From Symbiodinium natans (Eukaryota > Sar > Dinophyceae > Suessiales > Symbiodiniaceae): DNA of 64,000 nt. The stretch is from NCBI GenBank assembly GCA_905221605.1, contig CAJNDS010002607.1:277501-341500 (forward strand). Direction: 5' to 3'. Positions within the stretch are counted from its first letter, which is position 1. Every line of letters begins with the position of its first letter. The notes beneath the pieces are model-generated. The model made no database searches and was not told where the DNA came from. It saw only the letters and a program-made list of their open reading frames with translations. Positions 23,801 through 37,125 of this stretch are shown piece by piece. The translations under genes were made by a program, and so were the position numbers.

Positions 23801-26095
23801 TCTTTTTCAATCCATCCTTCCCAGCAGCCCAGTCAACTCACCACGCTGTTCAAAGTTCCGGAGCTGCTCCATAAAACCTGGAGACGCACGGGCGTGGACC
23901 GAATCACTGGAGGCTGGGACCTCTCACTCGAGTGCTGCTAACCTCATTCAGTAGGAAAGGCGTTCACCCGGAACACAAGCAAAATTGCGAGGCATCAACA
24001 AGCTAAAGGCATACATAAAACAGAACAAATTCTCCCCGGAAGACTCTCCAGCACTCCACCAGAACCCCTTTCTTCTTGCATTTTGCCGCCTAGGTTGGGC
24101 TGGGCCATCTGCCGCTTCTCCTGGACCAAGGCGAGGGCTGATTCGACCTCATGGTGCAGTCCAGTGTTGGCATGCTCAGACCTGTGCGTCTGGAGTTCAG
24201 AGTGAGTACATATATACATGAGTCTCTATTTGCGCGTATATGTTTCAAGTCTTCAAGCACCTTTCTTACAGCATGATGTTTGTCTTGTGGGTCGAAGAAG
24301 GGGATGGCGTGGATGGAGGTATTTTGTGGGTCCTGTTTCCCGATACTCGGTGTGGGCTCTTTAGATTTGAAGTCACCCTAGAGAAGCCCCAGAGCGTCCC
24401 CAGACAGAAAACAAGGCAAATAAAGCCGTCTTTGCGCTCACTTGATTCTCTTGAAGTTTACGCTATTATTGCACCTTAAAGACTAGGAAATAAAGTAATA
24501 ATACAGTCGCCACCTCCTTTCTCACCCTTATAATATCTTATAATCTTACCTTCATCAACTGGTCATTATTATCGAACGGATACAAAAGGCCCAAATAATG
24601 TGCTCCTTGATTATCTTTACAAATCTTCCAAACAAAAAGGGTACAACAAGAGCCAAAAGGAACAGTATGTTCGGACTTGTGGTATTCTTATTTCCTTCGT
24701 CCTGCAGGAGTTGATGGACCATTGAATCTAGTGAATTAGCTTCTTCCTCACATCCCATAAAAGAAGCCATAAAAAGATGGACTTTCTAACGCTATATCTG
24801 GGTTGCAAAACTCCCTACAAAATCAAGGATGTTCTCATTTTCTTTTTGGCACTTCCTTCACGAGTGAGCGACATGCAGGATGACAAGCATGACCACGAAG
24901 AGCCTGTAAAGATACCAGCAAAACCCCTTATAAGCCCAGTCTATGAACAAGGGGGAAAGTGTACCAGTGAAGACCCACCAAAAAGTCCAGTCTAAGGCAC
25001 AGTACGTAAAACATGCTTTTCACCGAAAAGCACTAGCAGGCCTGTATTCCGACACCTTCTCGAACAAAATTTGGGCACAAAAACAAAGTTCGCCCCCTCC
25101 CCCCCCCACCCACCCCTACACACCCGGTTGTGCAGAGTAGTCTGGCTTTCCAAGGCACGGTCATCTTCCGCGCAGCTGCAAGATAAGCCAGTAGCACAGT
25201 GGTCGAACGACTTCGGCCTGCTGGGCTCAAGTGCTTTCATGCAGAGGCTTCGGCTGTCTGGCTTTTCCATATGTCTCGAGGGCACGTCCCGACAGAACGT
25301 GTACATCATTGCACGAACTAGTGAATTTCAGAGTGCCTTGTGCGGAAAACAATGATAGTCATAATGTTCGTATACTATACGAATATGAAAGCAGCCCGAG
25401 AGCTCACTCTACCCAGACACTCGTTGCCATTTGATCAATGTTAGCATCGCTAGCCGCTAGCTAAGTGTGTAAAACCCTTCCGCCTTGGGCGCAGTGGACC
25501 AGCACGTTTCCACCAGCTGCAACTTTCCTGAAGGGTTGCGGGTACGGGTGAGGGTGGTGTACTCGATACCAGTGACAGAAACCAAGGCAAATGTAGCGGA
25601 AACCATCCCCGACGAGATGGAAACCGGACGCGGGTGCAACGTAAACCGGCGAAACTCGCAGCGGAAACCAAGAAATAGTTGTAACGGCAACCTCCGATAC
25701 CTGAAGCACAAACCCCCAACGCATTCCCTGAACCCTGAACCACTGAACCCTTAAGCCGAAAGCCCAATCCAATGCCCAGAGCCTAAAACAAAACACCCTG
25801 GGCCCTGGGCACTATATACTCAGCCCAAGCACAATATGCTAATGTTGTACCCTTTTTGCATCCTGGTCTGTGGGACTGCTGGTTAAGCATGCATTGTGTT
25901 GGCTTGGCAATTTGGACACAGTACTGTGTGGGCCCAGGAGACATGAGAAGAAATTATTTGAAATGATGCTCATGTAATCGGCACCCTCATCAGCGGTTCA
26001 AGGACTCGGGGTGGTTGACATCGGGCAATCTTCAGAAGTGCAAGAACGCCTTCGTGCACATGTGGATCCTTGCCCCATGAAAACGGGAGGCCGAA
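23801..26095. other. No supported gene; AT-rich island about 24480-24860
   Basis: The stretch 24480-24860 is clearly more AT-rich than its surroundings. It carries a minus-strand frame of 71 codons (24555-24770) with one hydrophobic segment (ILFLLALVVPFLFGRFV). I cannot assign it. The rest shows only short frames. Confidence 0.5.
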
Positions 26096-26250
26096 CTAAA
26101 GGATGCCTTTGATTTGCTGCCCAAGGCTCTCGTGTATGAACTTGGTGGCTTGGCGCAGGTCTTCTAGGTCCAGCTTCTGTTGCGGCTCGTCAAGCAAGGG
26201 AACGATGTGAAACACAATTCCTCGGCTCGATTCGGCCACGCGCGTTGCAG
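26096..26250 (-). CDS. C-terminal exon of an unidentified protein
   Basis: After an acceptor (GTGACAG, 26251-26257), the minus strand encodes 50 residues of ordinary amphipathic composition (ATRVAESSRGIVFHIVPLL, then DEPQQKLDLEDLRQATKFIH, ending KGIL) and a TAG stop. It is too short for ORF listing but looks more protein-like than anything nearby. Candidate upstream exons of the same gene lie at 26.7-26.9 and 28.15-28.33 kb. No family recognised. Confidence 0.4.
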
Positions 26251-26739
26251 CTGTCACAGTACGTCGCAGCAGCCGCTATCATAGGCAGGCGTATATAAGC
26301 CGGGCAAAGGCGACAGCATGCCAAGTACATGCAAATCAATCGCACTCTTTGGAGACCTGCTCACGAAGCAGTCGCCGGGAGGTGAAGTCAGTTACCAACG
26401 ACAACGCCATGCAGGCTTGATGAAGCAGATGAAGCAGGCAGAACTTCAAGCAGAGGCTCCAAACCCTACGTACTGCATCGAGAGCACGATACAGACAAGC
26501 CGTACAAGACCAAAGGAAGCATCCAGGAAACGGAATGCAAATCCATATGCTCATGGCAGACTGCAAGAAGTAGAAGATGCAATGTATGGCATGGAAAAAA
26601 TAATAAGCTCAGATTCCGTTTGCTTCGGCGTCCGCCACGGCCTTGCTGAACTTCGGCCAAAGGACTTGCAGATCCTAAGCGTTGAGATCGCTTTGCCTTG
26701 GCCCTTTACACTGCCCGACACTCTACCGAAAGTTCGGAA

Positions 26740-26890
26740 GTAGGAATATGCGGTTGGGGCAGCCAACATAAGAACCACCATCACACTGGGAACAACGCGC
26801 TCTTCTGCAATAGTCAGAGTCACGCAATTATGATCATGTAGACCAGGGTCACGTGCACATGTGACAACGCCTTGAATGCTCTCCGTCTCC
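26740..26890 (-). CDS. Possible exon, unidentified
   Basis: Minus frame beginning after ATTCAAG with GVVTCARDPGLHDHNCVTLT and continuing through a hydrophobic VMVVLMLAAPTAYSYF. The composition resembles real protein. Splice sites are uncertain and no family is recognised; it may belong with the exon at 26096-26250. Confidence 0.25.
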
Positions 26891-26899
26891 AGAAATGAT

Positions 26900-28140
26900 G
26901 GGTTCATCACCTCAGATGGCGATGATCTGTACTGCGCACAAGATGTGCAGCGAGCTCTTGCGAGCTCTTGCGTGATGCGTCCTTGTCCTAAATATTGTTG
27001 TCCAACTCCGCTATCAAATCAAACAATCGAGCTGACACAATCTCTGCTTCAGATCCACGATTCCAATTCCGATCGTGCTCGGTGACTTTTGAACAGTGAC
27101 AGGAACGTATCTCTGGGAAGAGTGGTATTTCTTGGGAACGGGAAGGAGCGGCGGAGAGCGATGGAGCTGCAGCTATGAGGGCGGAGCAGTGGTGAACGAA
27201 ATGGCGCTGCCAGCTTTGAAACTGCCCAACAAGAATTGGCGAGGCCGTTCAGAGGCCTGCAGAATTTTGTGAGTCATGTGCTGCTTCGAGGATATTGTGT
27301 TCGGCGTTGTTTTAGGGTTCGCACCTTGACCTTGTTGCATGTGTTTTTAACTCCAGGAGCCGAAGAAACAATACGTATCGCTCACAAATCATTGTTCAAA
27401 ATCCGCCCTGGTGCAGCCCAAACAAAGTCCAAGGTGTTGCGCGCGTTTGGAAAGTCATGATGCTGAGCTAGCCAGCGAGATTGGCGAGTGAGCACATCTG
27501 GATTGTGGGTGGGTGAGACGAGCTCGTGATTCATGATGAGTGAGTTCGGAGTGTGAGTGAGTGAAGCGCTCACTTGGCAATGAGATGAGCAGACCAGTGG
27601 CCAGTGAAAGCGTGACACGGACGAGCGAGTGGGTGAGTCTTTTGTTGAGGGCATGAGACTGGAAGGGTACTGTAATGAGTCAAACAGTTTAGAACTCCCC
27701 ACCATGATCTGGGGATTTTGTGGAACTAAAGACTTCGGACTGCAGGGCAGGCTTTAAGCTCAGCGGGGATGATTCCGCCAAGAGTGGGCTTTGACAGAAG
27801 GTGAGGCGTTTTACCGTGCCCTTCCACACCTTGTGGTTCCTTCGACCGAATCATGCAAAGAGTCCAAGGCAACACAGTCCTATTCATAGTAGCTCACTGT
27901 GACTTCTCACGTCTGTCAAGTTGTTTGTTGTCGTCCCTCTGGGGAGTTGCGGCCAATGGTGGAATCGATAGTCCTGTCTCCACGATTTGCAAGAATTTCC
28001 GGGCACACATCCCAGCTCTGTAACCCAGCGAGTTGGATTTTGAAAGCATAGGCTCGTCCGCAGGCCAGGGTTGCGAGAGCTGTTGCAGCTCAGGCCATGG
28101 ACAACGTAATACAACGTATCAACATTGTAGAAGCAGTGCA
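26900..28140. other. No supported gene
   Basis: Includes GTGAGTGAGTG-type short repeats (27480-27640) and scattered frames with no recognisable content. Confidence 0.4.
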
Positions 28141-28149
28141 GGATATTCA

Positions 28150-28335
28150 CACAACTGCACTGACTCAAAAGCAAACTGTCATTGAAGTTCAGGCCAGTCA
28201 CAGCACCGACGCCCCCCAAAAAGATCGCACCTCCCTCGCTCACGTCCAGCACACGGGATGCAGCTTTCTTGCCTTCAAATGCAATCGGCGGCGTAAGCTC
28301 CAGGATTCAGGCCCCAGGCTTGTACCCACAAGAGC
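28150..28335 (-). CDS. Possible exon, Gly-rich, unidentified
   Basis: Minus strand gives LELTPPIAFEGKKAASRVLD, VSEGGAIFLGGVGAVTGLNF and NDS. The Gly/Val strand-turn pattern resembles beta-helix or beta-sandwich segments. A plausible acceptor (CCTGGAG) lies upstream. Family and splice donor are unknown. Confidence 0.3.
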
Positions 28336-28339
28336 TGTC

Positions 28340-31125
28340 GCAGCAGTGCCACTGCAACCAAACGATCAATATACATACTATATAGGCTTCCCTGCGACGG
28401 CGAATTAACTATGCATGAATCTGATTGTGCTGAAAAAAGCAGCCGGCGTCTCAAGAAAGCACCGTCCTGCGGCACTTGTCTCCACTGCTGCGGCGACGTG
28501 CTTGGCACTTTTTATGGCAGAGGCGGCGTGGTGGTTCCTAGGGCAGGTCCAAGCGCACAGTACAGGGAGGAGCACTACGAAGCCGTGAATATCGGTAGTA
28601 CCCTGGTCTGTCTCTTGCGTAGCCTAGCAACTGCTAGAAGCTGTGCAGGATTCCGTTCGCTATTTCGACGTCATATATAGCACCTGGCACCGAGAATGAT
28701 AGTCAACTATGGGTCCGGTTGTGGTCTACTTGGTCCACCTTAATGGCATCAGCGTCCCCGGACGGGCAACCATGGGCGCGGTGGTATCCCTGCCGGATCC
28801 CTTGGCAATGTTGGTGCAGCAGTATCCTTTTCAAAGCTTCGCTGGTCGGGAGGGGGGGAGGGGGCGTCGCCTGCAGCCGCGATGGCGATGCACTTGTTGG
28901 CATCGTCGATTGTCTTTTGGCTGTTCTTCGTTTTTGTTGTTTCCTTGTGCTACTTTTGTTTCGTTGCTGCTGTTCTGTGTGAAGTTGTGGCGTTGCTGCC
29001 GTGACTTGCCACCTGTGCACTCCACGCTCTTACCTGTCGTCTTCTTTTTGATTCCAAACGCGAAAGGTTCAGTCCTCCATTTTCAACAAGTATCTTCAAG
29101 GTTAGCTTAACATGTGTACATGTAGCTCGGGCCCAGCATCAGTGAGCGGAAGCACTCGGTGCAAAGGTGAGCCAGCCGTGGATTTGGCTTGAACTCCTGC
29201 AAGGAAGCTGGGAAAGGCTTTTTTTCTAGAATCTGGTTTTTGGCGCTATCGGCCTGTGGCCCAGGCTGAAGTCGAAACCTTGGCAAAATGCACCCTGAAT
29301 TGCTCCAGCACTTTTGGCAAAATTCCACCCTCTTTAGTTTGGGCCCCTCCTGTAAAGTCAAGTTTGCTGGTATGCAGGACCACGTGAGGGTTTGATAGTG
29401 TTTGGGGTGCCCGGTGGGATCCGCTATTAAGTCAAGTCTACCCGGTCTCGTAAGATCATTTCGTGTGGGGCACCTTTCAAGTCAGTTGCCGGGCCTTTCC
29501 TTTTAAAATCATATGAGCTCATCTCTTTAAAGACCATAAAAACCCCGGAACCGAGTAAAGAGGGGCAAGCAGCTATCGCAAGCCGTCAGCACATTCACGT
29601 TCCCTACTCACTTACACCTCTCAGCCACGGTATGCCACGGTGGTGCCTGACAGTCAGCGCTGCCGTCGAGAGTCACCTCTCATGGAGCCCAAAACAGGCA
29701 TTCAACACATGCCACTTTATCGCCCTTGTAGTTATAAGTACTCTTGCAGGACACCTTATAACTGCACCCCACTCGAGCCCATTACCGAGCCGAACCTGCC
29801 GGAGAGCTGCTTGCAACTTCTGCTCCTCACTCTGACCATCCAGCGGGTCAGAAATAGGCTGCTGATACCCAGCACCTTCGAGGAGAGAAAACTTGAACCC
29901 TTCAAAGACAGGACCCTGCAATCCGGGGATTCCCAACACTGGTGTGAGGGTGTATGCAACACTCAAAGGCTGCTGAATGGACCGAATCCGAACCACAGAA
30001 CCACATTACTGACATGAGCGCATGAGTAGTGCACACGCCGCTGATGCAAGCCTGGCTTGCCGAAAGCGGCGGCCATGACGAGGAGTGCCAGGTCCGGCGG
30101 CAGAGTGTCCAGCAGCTTCAGCGAGCACCAAGAATGGTGTCAGAGGCCCGCGCATGCTCATCGATGCTCATCGGCTCCAGAGGTTGTGAGGCTTGCAAGC
30201 AATGTGGAGGCTTAGCTTGCGATGAGCCACATCAGATAGAATCGTCTTCACACGGCTTGTGCGAAACTGTGGAATCCAGCATTGTGATGCCCATTGCATG
30301 GGGGGGAGTGAATCTCGGGGATGCAACGGGATTAATGAGCATTATTTATGTTGAGCTGGCTCCTTGCTCTCTTACATCTCAAGGGCCCTGCCATTGCCAA
30401 GCTTGAAGACAGTGATACGGCCGATACGGCTTCAACTTAAACCTCTCAACTGTTTCTAGCTTTCGGGTCTCAGCTTTCCCAAGGCAGGTTTTGACTCCTC
30501 GTCGTTCCCGCTTTGCGCTAACTCTGCTGCGACTGTTGCAGCATGTTGAAAGCTGCTGGCGCAAAACATACGACGAGATGCGCGGGCTTGAAATCGGCTA
30601 ATCTGTCTTCAGGGCAAGAGCACATGGCGCCCTCGGTTCAAAAATTGTCTGCCTTCAGCTTAGCACACCCTGTCCATGACGATGTAGCTGGTAACGCAGT
30701 GACGAAACAAGACCTGTGCGCATGCGCTGCTGCCCATGGCCTGCGGATGCTCGAAAAGGTCTGTACACATAGCTTCATCCTGCAGGCAAGAAACTCAGCT
30801 ATTTACATCTGCCAGGCTCTGCAGATCTCTGCAGGAGGCCAGGTCGAAACAGCGGCATCTTGGATGCAGCTGGCTGTACATGTCTGTCACTCCACGCAGC
30901 TTCGAAAATCAAAGCTCGAATGGTATAACATGCGGGATCTCCTCGGCAAACTCGGGGTGCAGCCTGAAACAGGACAAGATATAGGATAATAGGTCCGCAC
31001 CTGCTTACAACAAGGCTGCGTTCATCTGCGCACTCACTGGGGAATTGTGCATATGGCCTTTCACATGTCGGGTAATCTCCAGCTAAGAAGTTATTCAGGC
31101 TTGCTTTTGTACTCAAAGCATCTCA
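28340..31125. other. No supported gene
   Basis: The longest frames (133 codons at 28709-29110, 148 codons at 30543-30989, both plus) have no recognisable domain. Nothing else seen. Confidence 0.45.
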
Positions 31126-31128
31126 AAT

Positions 31129-31187
31129 CTAGGTACAGCTTTGGAACTGTTCCAGAAGCAGCACCAACTCGGTCTTCTCGGTGACAC
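31129..31187 (-). CDS. Short terminal exon with SAP-like EKTEL motif
   Basis: After a GGCCAG acceptor, the minus strand encodes VTEKTELVLLLEQFQSCT and a TAG stop. The EKTELV..LEQ signature is the second half of the SAP/ARMET-C-like helix-extended loop-helix module also found at 35.4 and 50.9 kb. The first-half exon (LPVKELK) was not found upstream, so this may be a fragment. Confidence 0.4.
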
Positions 31188-31189
31188 CT

Positions 31190-34100
31190 GGCCAGAAAGC
31201 ACAGTCTACACATGTCTACACTCACATACATGGCAAAGGAAAGATTTTAAAGGTTAAAACGAATTACCTGAAAACCGGTGGCAGATACTGCGTGCATTTG
31301 AATTACAAGGGTTGACCACAAGGCACATGCAGAGCCAGTGCCATGTGTTATGTGCAGCAGCAAATTGAGCTATGTTGTTCCTTCCGGCCGGTGACGAGGC
31401 ATGCAGGGTGCTGGAAAAATGTTGACATGACCTTCCACACTCCCATGCCATCAACCACGGTCCGTCAAGACGGCCCGAGGGGCTCTGGTCCCCGGGCCTG
31501 GAGCCATGGGTGCACCGTTCATTTTCGAGGCACTAAGACTTCGTCCCCTAAGTGTTTTATTTTCTCAGCCCCACAAGTCACCCTCTCAAAAGAACATGGA
31601 AACTGCCGAGGCCTTTCAGGTCTGCACCCAGCGCCAAGAGCCAAGCCTGAAATCCGATCAACAAAGCGGCTTGGTTTGGGATCCTCTGTTTATAGCAGTG
31701 GTTCTTGCTGGGCCCTCGCTGGTTCAGCCAGGTTTGGCGACCAGCGTCTCCCTGTGCTCAATTCTCGTCAGGTATGTTTCTATCAGGAAGCGGCCTGGGC
31801 CTTGAAGGGAAAGCCATCACTGGGCTGCTAGTGATCCAGCCAGTGTATTTTCTTACATGTCCTTCGTTTCCAACTACGTCATTGGCCTTCATCTCCCATC
31901 TACACATGGGCCCCTTAATCACGTAGACTCTTTCATCACTTGCTACGGCTTTGACTTCTTCGTCACGCTCAGGTGCAGGTGTCGTTCTCCCTTCTTTTTC
32001 TCTTATTTCTTACCTCTGGTACACCCGCTTCTGGTTGCATCATCAGAGTCAAGTAGCTCCCCCACAATCCCGGAACCATCTTGGAACTTTAAACTTGAAA
32101 CCCCCTAAGACCTCTCTTCCCCTTACCTTTGCCAGTGTTTAGCCGAACTTCCAGGTTACTTCTGATGTCGCGAAGATGTTCCCGTGAATGAGCTGAAGTT
32201 TGACCGTTTCTCAGCACGAAGCAGGTTGCTGCTCTACTCTCCTCCTCCAAGTCTCTGGATCGACATGTGATGCACTCTCTTCGGAAGTGCTCCCTCAGCC
32301 CTTGTCTCTGTCGTATTCTGGTATCCCGCGCGTTTTATCTGTCTTGGTGGGGGATTTCCCCGAGCCCTTCTGACCTGCATTCGGTGTCCCCTGCCACATT
32401 GCCCGCCGTGGACATGCCAAAGGCCATGACGGATTGAAGAACATTGACTCGGCTTGGCTTTTTTCCTCCATTGCTCCACTGCTCGTTTTACATGCACATG
32501 ACATTCTTGTGCAATGATGTTCTTGTGCTTTCGCTGGCCTCTTGGCCGGGGATCTCTATCACCTTAGGGCACGACTGTGCGCTGCCCAGGCACCTGAATG
32601 TGTAAAGTTGTTCTCAGGGCTGTGGGACCTTTTTAGTCACATCATGTCACGACAGCCCATGCCCCCCCCCACCGCTCCGCTCCATTCAAGTTCCGGTCAA
32701 AGGAGACCCCAGAGAGACAAGAACGTCGTCATGTGCAACTGAAAGATCCCACCTTGAGGTCCTTCACAGGAACTTGCCAAAGGCAAGAGTGGTGTGCATG
32801 ATCTCGGGCCTGACATGTCTGGCTGTGTAACCCTCTGACCCGCCCATGCCTAGTAGATTGGAAGTTCCTGAGACTGCTCAAGAGAAAGTTCAAGGCACTT
32901 AAGGGCGAAGACAGCGCAAAGAGGCAAGGCTCAAAAACAAAAACTGTAGTCGGCGAGGTCCTTCAACTGAACGGTGAGCCAACGCAACTTCAGGAAAGTA
33001 AGATGCCCTATGCCCTTTCAGCTGCCCTCGACAAAGTCACCCCATAGAGATGCAAGCGACAGCTTCGATTCCAAGCGAAAGCTTTACGAATTAACCCTCA
33101 CAAAACATACGAAAGCGACCCAAGCCTGGGATCAAACCTATGTATCACGGCTCAGGGCCTCTGGGGATGCGCTGGGCTTCATCTCGGGCGTGGAGAGCCT
33201 ACATGGCATCTGACACACTTGGGGATGCTCGGACTGGCCGGGCGGTGCTGAGCATGTGCGGCATGTGCGTGTGTTGCAACACGAAAACGAAAAGATGCAA
33301 AAGTGAAGCTGTCGCAAAGCCGTCATAACTCTACAGCCCAGCAACGACGGCGATGCTGGCGAGGCCGGCGACTGCGGAGCGAACCTCTCTGCTGAACAGA
33401 GTCACTCTGCGACCAAGATAGGATTTGCGAGCTGATTGGGATCAATGGAATCAAACAAAGCATCGATGTGGGTCGTTTGCACCCTGCCCTGCAACACCAC
33501 AACAATGCACCATGCAACATATCATGCCCTCCATAAGCTGTCGACTTCTTCGCTGGATGCAGGTCCTGCGCACCGGTGGTAGATAGTGGTGGCGTGGGCA
33601 CTTTGAACCCGATCTTGAGGGTGCACGGCATCGACATGAAGAAAGCCGCTTGGATGCGGGCAGGAGGAAGAACACGTACGCTTTCAGGCTACGCAGCGTT
33701 ACAGCCCCGAACACTCAACCATGAAGCGCATGCCCGCCCTAATAAGCTCTAACCTCAAGACCTGAGTGCCAGCTCCGTCGGCCGTATAGACCCTGATGAG
33801 AAGTCGACGAGTTGAGGTTTTGTGGCACCAGAGAGATCATTCGTTGCAGGAAGCTGTGCTTAGGTGTGCTTCGGGTTCAGGAAGCTCAGCAAATGTGCAG
33901 GACATGGCGTTCTGGTCGGAATTCGATTCCAGGCCTGGTGCACGTCGGCGTGCTCTGACTGCAAGTGGGCCGCGCTTCGCTTTGACATGACCTCGGCAGT
34001 CGGGTCTGGGCTTGACTCTTCAGGATCTTGCCAAGCCTTGGATGCGCGTATATCGTGCATTGTGCTGTTGGGTTTTGCCCGCCTCGATTCGCTCGGATTC

Positions 34101-35315
34101 TCAAACGTACTGGCTGCTAGCTGAAAGCCCTGACTTTTCAACTCCATGCCCCAAGCCAAAATTTGACACGTACACCCGACACCGTCCCCAGATCGAAGCC
34201 CCATAGACCCTTGTCAAGTCGAGCTGCTTGGGGATGACTTGAAGGAGGTGCCCTGAGATCTCTTTCGGCTCCGGAGAATCCAACTTGAGCTTTAAACGGC
34301 GGTGATGCAGAGGCAGCGGCCATGCATGCTGAAGAGTGTGCTCCTTCGCGGGCGGGGGGGGGGGGGGGGTGTATACCTGGTGTAAGAACAACATGATCCA
34401 CACAGTGGGGGTTTGTAGTTGCTTTCACATGTAGAGTGACCCAGGGGCGGCCCAAGTACACTATGATCAAACAAGAGAAACAGACCGGCTACGAGGAGAA
34501 AATCTCGAGGCCCAAGCACAACGCTCAAGAAGGCTTCTTTTCGCTTCCTTGTCCTGCCGTTGTCACTTAGCATCTGCCCTTTCGGGTGAACGGGCTCGAG
34601 CCAGCAGGAATTGAAATTTGCCAGGTGCTAAACGTACGGCAGACAGACTACGGTTGCAAGTCCATTGGGGCAGTCTTGTACAGCGCTTGTGGAGCTCTTC
34701 TGACGATCGGTGATGGTCGGCGTGGTGCCGTCTGTGTGTACATCTGTGATCTGCATATGTACTCTCGAGATATTCAAAACTTTTGCCACAGTACAATGTG
34801 TGTTCTCTGTGGAACTGTGGACCCTCACCTGTGCTATGCTTCCAGACAAGCCCTTCTGGACCAGAAGCTGCCACACCAGTTCTGGCCGGCAACGACATTA
34901 TTCAAACGGACCATCTGTCCCTCCTGTAGATTCTCTTGGGCGGCCTTGGCTCTGCATGCGCCCAGGGGGATGGGGGCCTTAAATGCCTGTACAATTTCAA
35001 AGCCACGGACTTGAACTACGAGAACTGGTACCTGTTGCAGCAGGTTTCGGATTCGGATTCTTCTTCGGTGAGTCTGAGCTGATGGCGCCTGTCAGTTTGC
35101 AAAGCCTGGTAGGCACCAGCTGTGTGACCAAAAAACTCAGAGCTCAAATGGCGGGACGCTTTCTGTGGCCGCTGGGCTAAACCTGACAGCGCAGTTTGGC
35201 TCGAATCCACATGAGACATTCCTTTGCCAGGGCAGGCCGCAGGCCATGCAGCTTGTACCGGTATCATGTCGCAATGCATGTTCTCAACCCGCTACCAGCC
35301 CGGCTGACTGGAATC
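31190..35315. other. No supported gene
   Basis: Frames up to 162 codons (31343-31831 plus) without recognisable features. A pure G-run lies at about 34351-34368. Confidence 0.45.
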
Positions 35316-35318
35316 CAA

Positions 35319-36518
35319 TTAAGTGGTGAATGGAGAGATGAAACCTGAACCAAAACAATCATGAAGAGCGCAAGCTCCGCCGGGCAGCTGTTCCAGCATC
35401 AAGATCAACTCAGTCTTTTCCTCAGTGGTCGCACGTGGTGGCTGTTTGCTTCAAACCCCCAAGAGCCCAAACAGGAGTGGTGCAACGCGGTGGACCAATC
35501 CAGCACCGTAACGCAGCAAAACAACACTTCTTTGTCCATAGAATCAGCCACCTCAGAATTGTTGCCGGCCTAGCGGCCTCACGATCCACATGCCTATATA
35601 CATATTTATTTATTCATATCTATAATTATATATATATATGTAACAAGAAGAATAATCAGAATAAGACTCATATTAATGAAACTCTATGTGTATATATATA
35701 TATATGTACAGCTCATCGACTCCAATGCCCGGGATCCTGCACATGCATGTGCTGCCAACGGCCAATGCCAGTGAACCCTGCCCCCCCTGGAAGCAACAAC
35801 TCCCAGTGCCCAATGTCCGAGGACAGCTTGCTCAGGGCGGAGGTTTTGCAGAAGAAATAGGCTTTTGAGGCTAGAGGGTGAAAGACAAGTCTCCGTGACA
35901 CCCGTGATGTTGCTGCCGTGAGACTCCAGCCGCGCCTGCCAAACGCCCGTGTCTTGGGATCAGGGCTCGGCGTGTGCATGACTTCCATGTGGTTCTTTTT
36001 GGCTGAGCATGTGGCAATATTGTTGTCATAGCAAATCAGAATGAAGCATCTTCGAGGTTGGGGCATGCGAGCTAGTATCCCTGTCTTCAGCAGCAAATTG
36101 ACACGAGAGTAGTGTCTTGTGCCGGGCAAGGCAATTGTCTCAATAATGCCCATGACCGTTGCTGATCTGATGTATCAAGTCTGTAGATCCTGTACTGGCG
36201 CGTGCTTGCAACCATATGCAGAGGATGTCATGCGCGGTTGATCCTTTGACCTTGGGTTACCGGTTTGCTTCGGTGCTTGGAATTTGAAATTTGAAGCATG
36301 AAAAGATCTTAGCTTGCAATTCGAAGTCTCTGGTGGGACGTGGCCTCTATCACAAGGCTAATCCTGTGAGAGGATAGTCTTGCAGAATGAATGGCCACCA
36401 CGATGCGCACGTTTATCGCCAGATCTGCCAAGTCTAGATTCTGATGGTCGGAAACGCATGCCTTCAGCTCTTTGACAGGGAGCTGCCATAGGTTGGAATG
36501 ATGAGCATGGTCCCGTGC
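35319..36518 (-). CDS. SAP-like domain exon pair, paralogue B
   Basis: Exon 36462-36518 (57 bp, 19 codons) reads ARDHAHHSNLWQLPVKELK, flanked by a CAG acceptor and a GC donor (AAG|GC). The exon starting at 35441 (CAG acceptor, phase 0) reads PPRATTEEKTELILMLEQLP and runs to a stop at 35319. Together they form the KELK...EKTEL...L signature of a SAP/ARMET-C-like domain, a small helical fold used for nucleic-acid or protein binding. The same pair occurs at 50.7-51.5 kb with synonymous differences. The loop in this copy is shorter (PPRATTE against ARLAAQGADLRGFTE). Upstream exons are unknown. Confidence 0.55.
35590..35710. repeat. AT-rich (TA)n tracts
   Basis: TATATACATATTTATTTATTC and two TATATATATATATG tracts in an otherwise GC-balanced region. 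Confidence 0.9.
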
Positions 36519-36519
36519 C

Positions 36520-37031
36520 TGGCCAACCCAACTGAAACGAAAGTCTGCTGCGTGTGCCAGGCTGAACGTCCCATGTGTTCCGGATTCTGCTCTCCAACCC
36601 TTCTCCACAGCTTCAGTTCGCAGGGCATCCATTCGCGAAGGCCCCCACTCATGCCGATGTATAAGGGTCTTTTGGCCTCGTTTGACGCTGTGCCGAAGCA
36701 AAATCCTACCAGCAGAATCCATCCTAATCATTCCAGCGCGCCTCTGGAGATGTGCTGGGACCCATCTCCGGCGTGGAGGTTGCGGTCGAGGCCTCAGATT
36801 CTGCAAACCTCGGCACTCGAGCGAATCGGCGTGGACAGGTTGCAGCCGAGTCCGAAGGTCTAAGGAGGAAACAATCGGGCTTCAGTGGAACTTGTTTGAA
36901 CATTCTCTAAACGCATGCCCAGTGGTATGCATATCCTGGACGAAATATGCCTGCGTGGTCTGTGCAGGACCCCGATGTGTGCACAGTCGTTGCTCTGAGG
37001 GCGGTGCGAGCACAAATCTTGCCGGGAAAAC
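36520..37031. other. No supported gene; pre-insertion flank of retrotransposon
   Basis: Minus and plus frames exist but without recognisable content. The region ends at the left target-site duplication. Confidence 0.4.
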
Positions 37032-37046
37032 AAACAACGGCTGCAA
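37032..37046. repeat. Left target-site duplication
   Basis: AAACAACGGCTGCAA, repeated exactly at 45407-45421 on the other side of the element. Confidence 0.85.
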
Positions 37047-37125
37047 AGTGTTTCGGCTCACTTGTAGTAGTAGTGTAAGTGTCTGAGGACAGGCCCACTG
37101 AAGTTTGTAGGTAACGCGCGCCATT

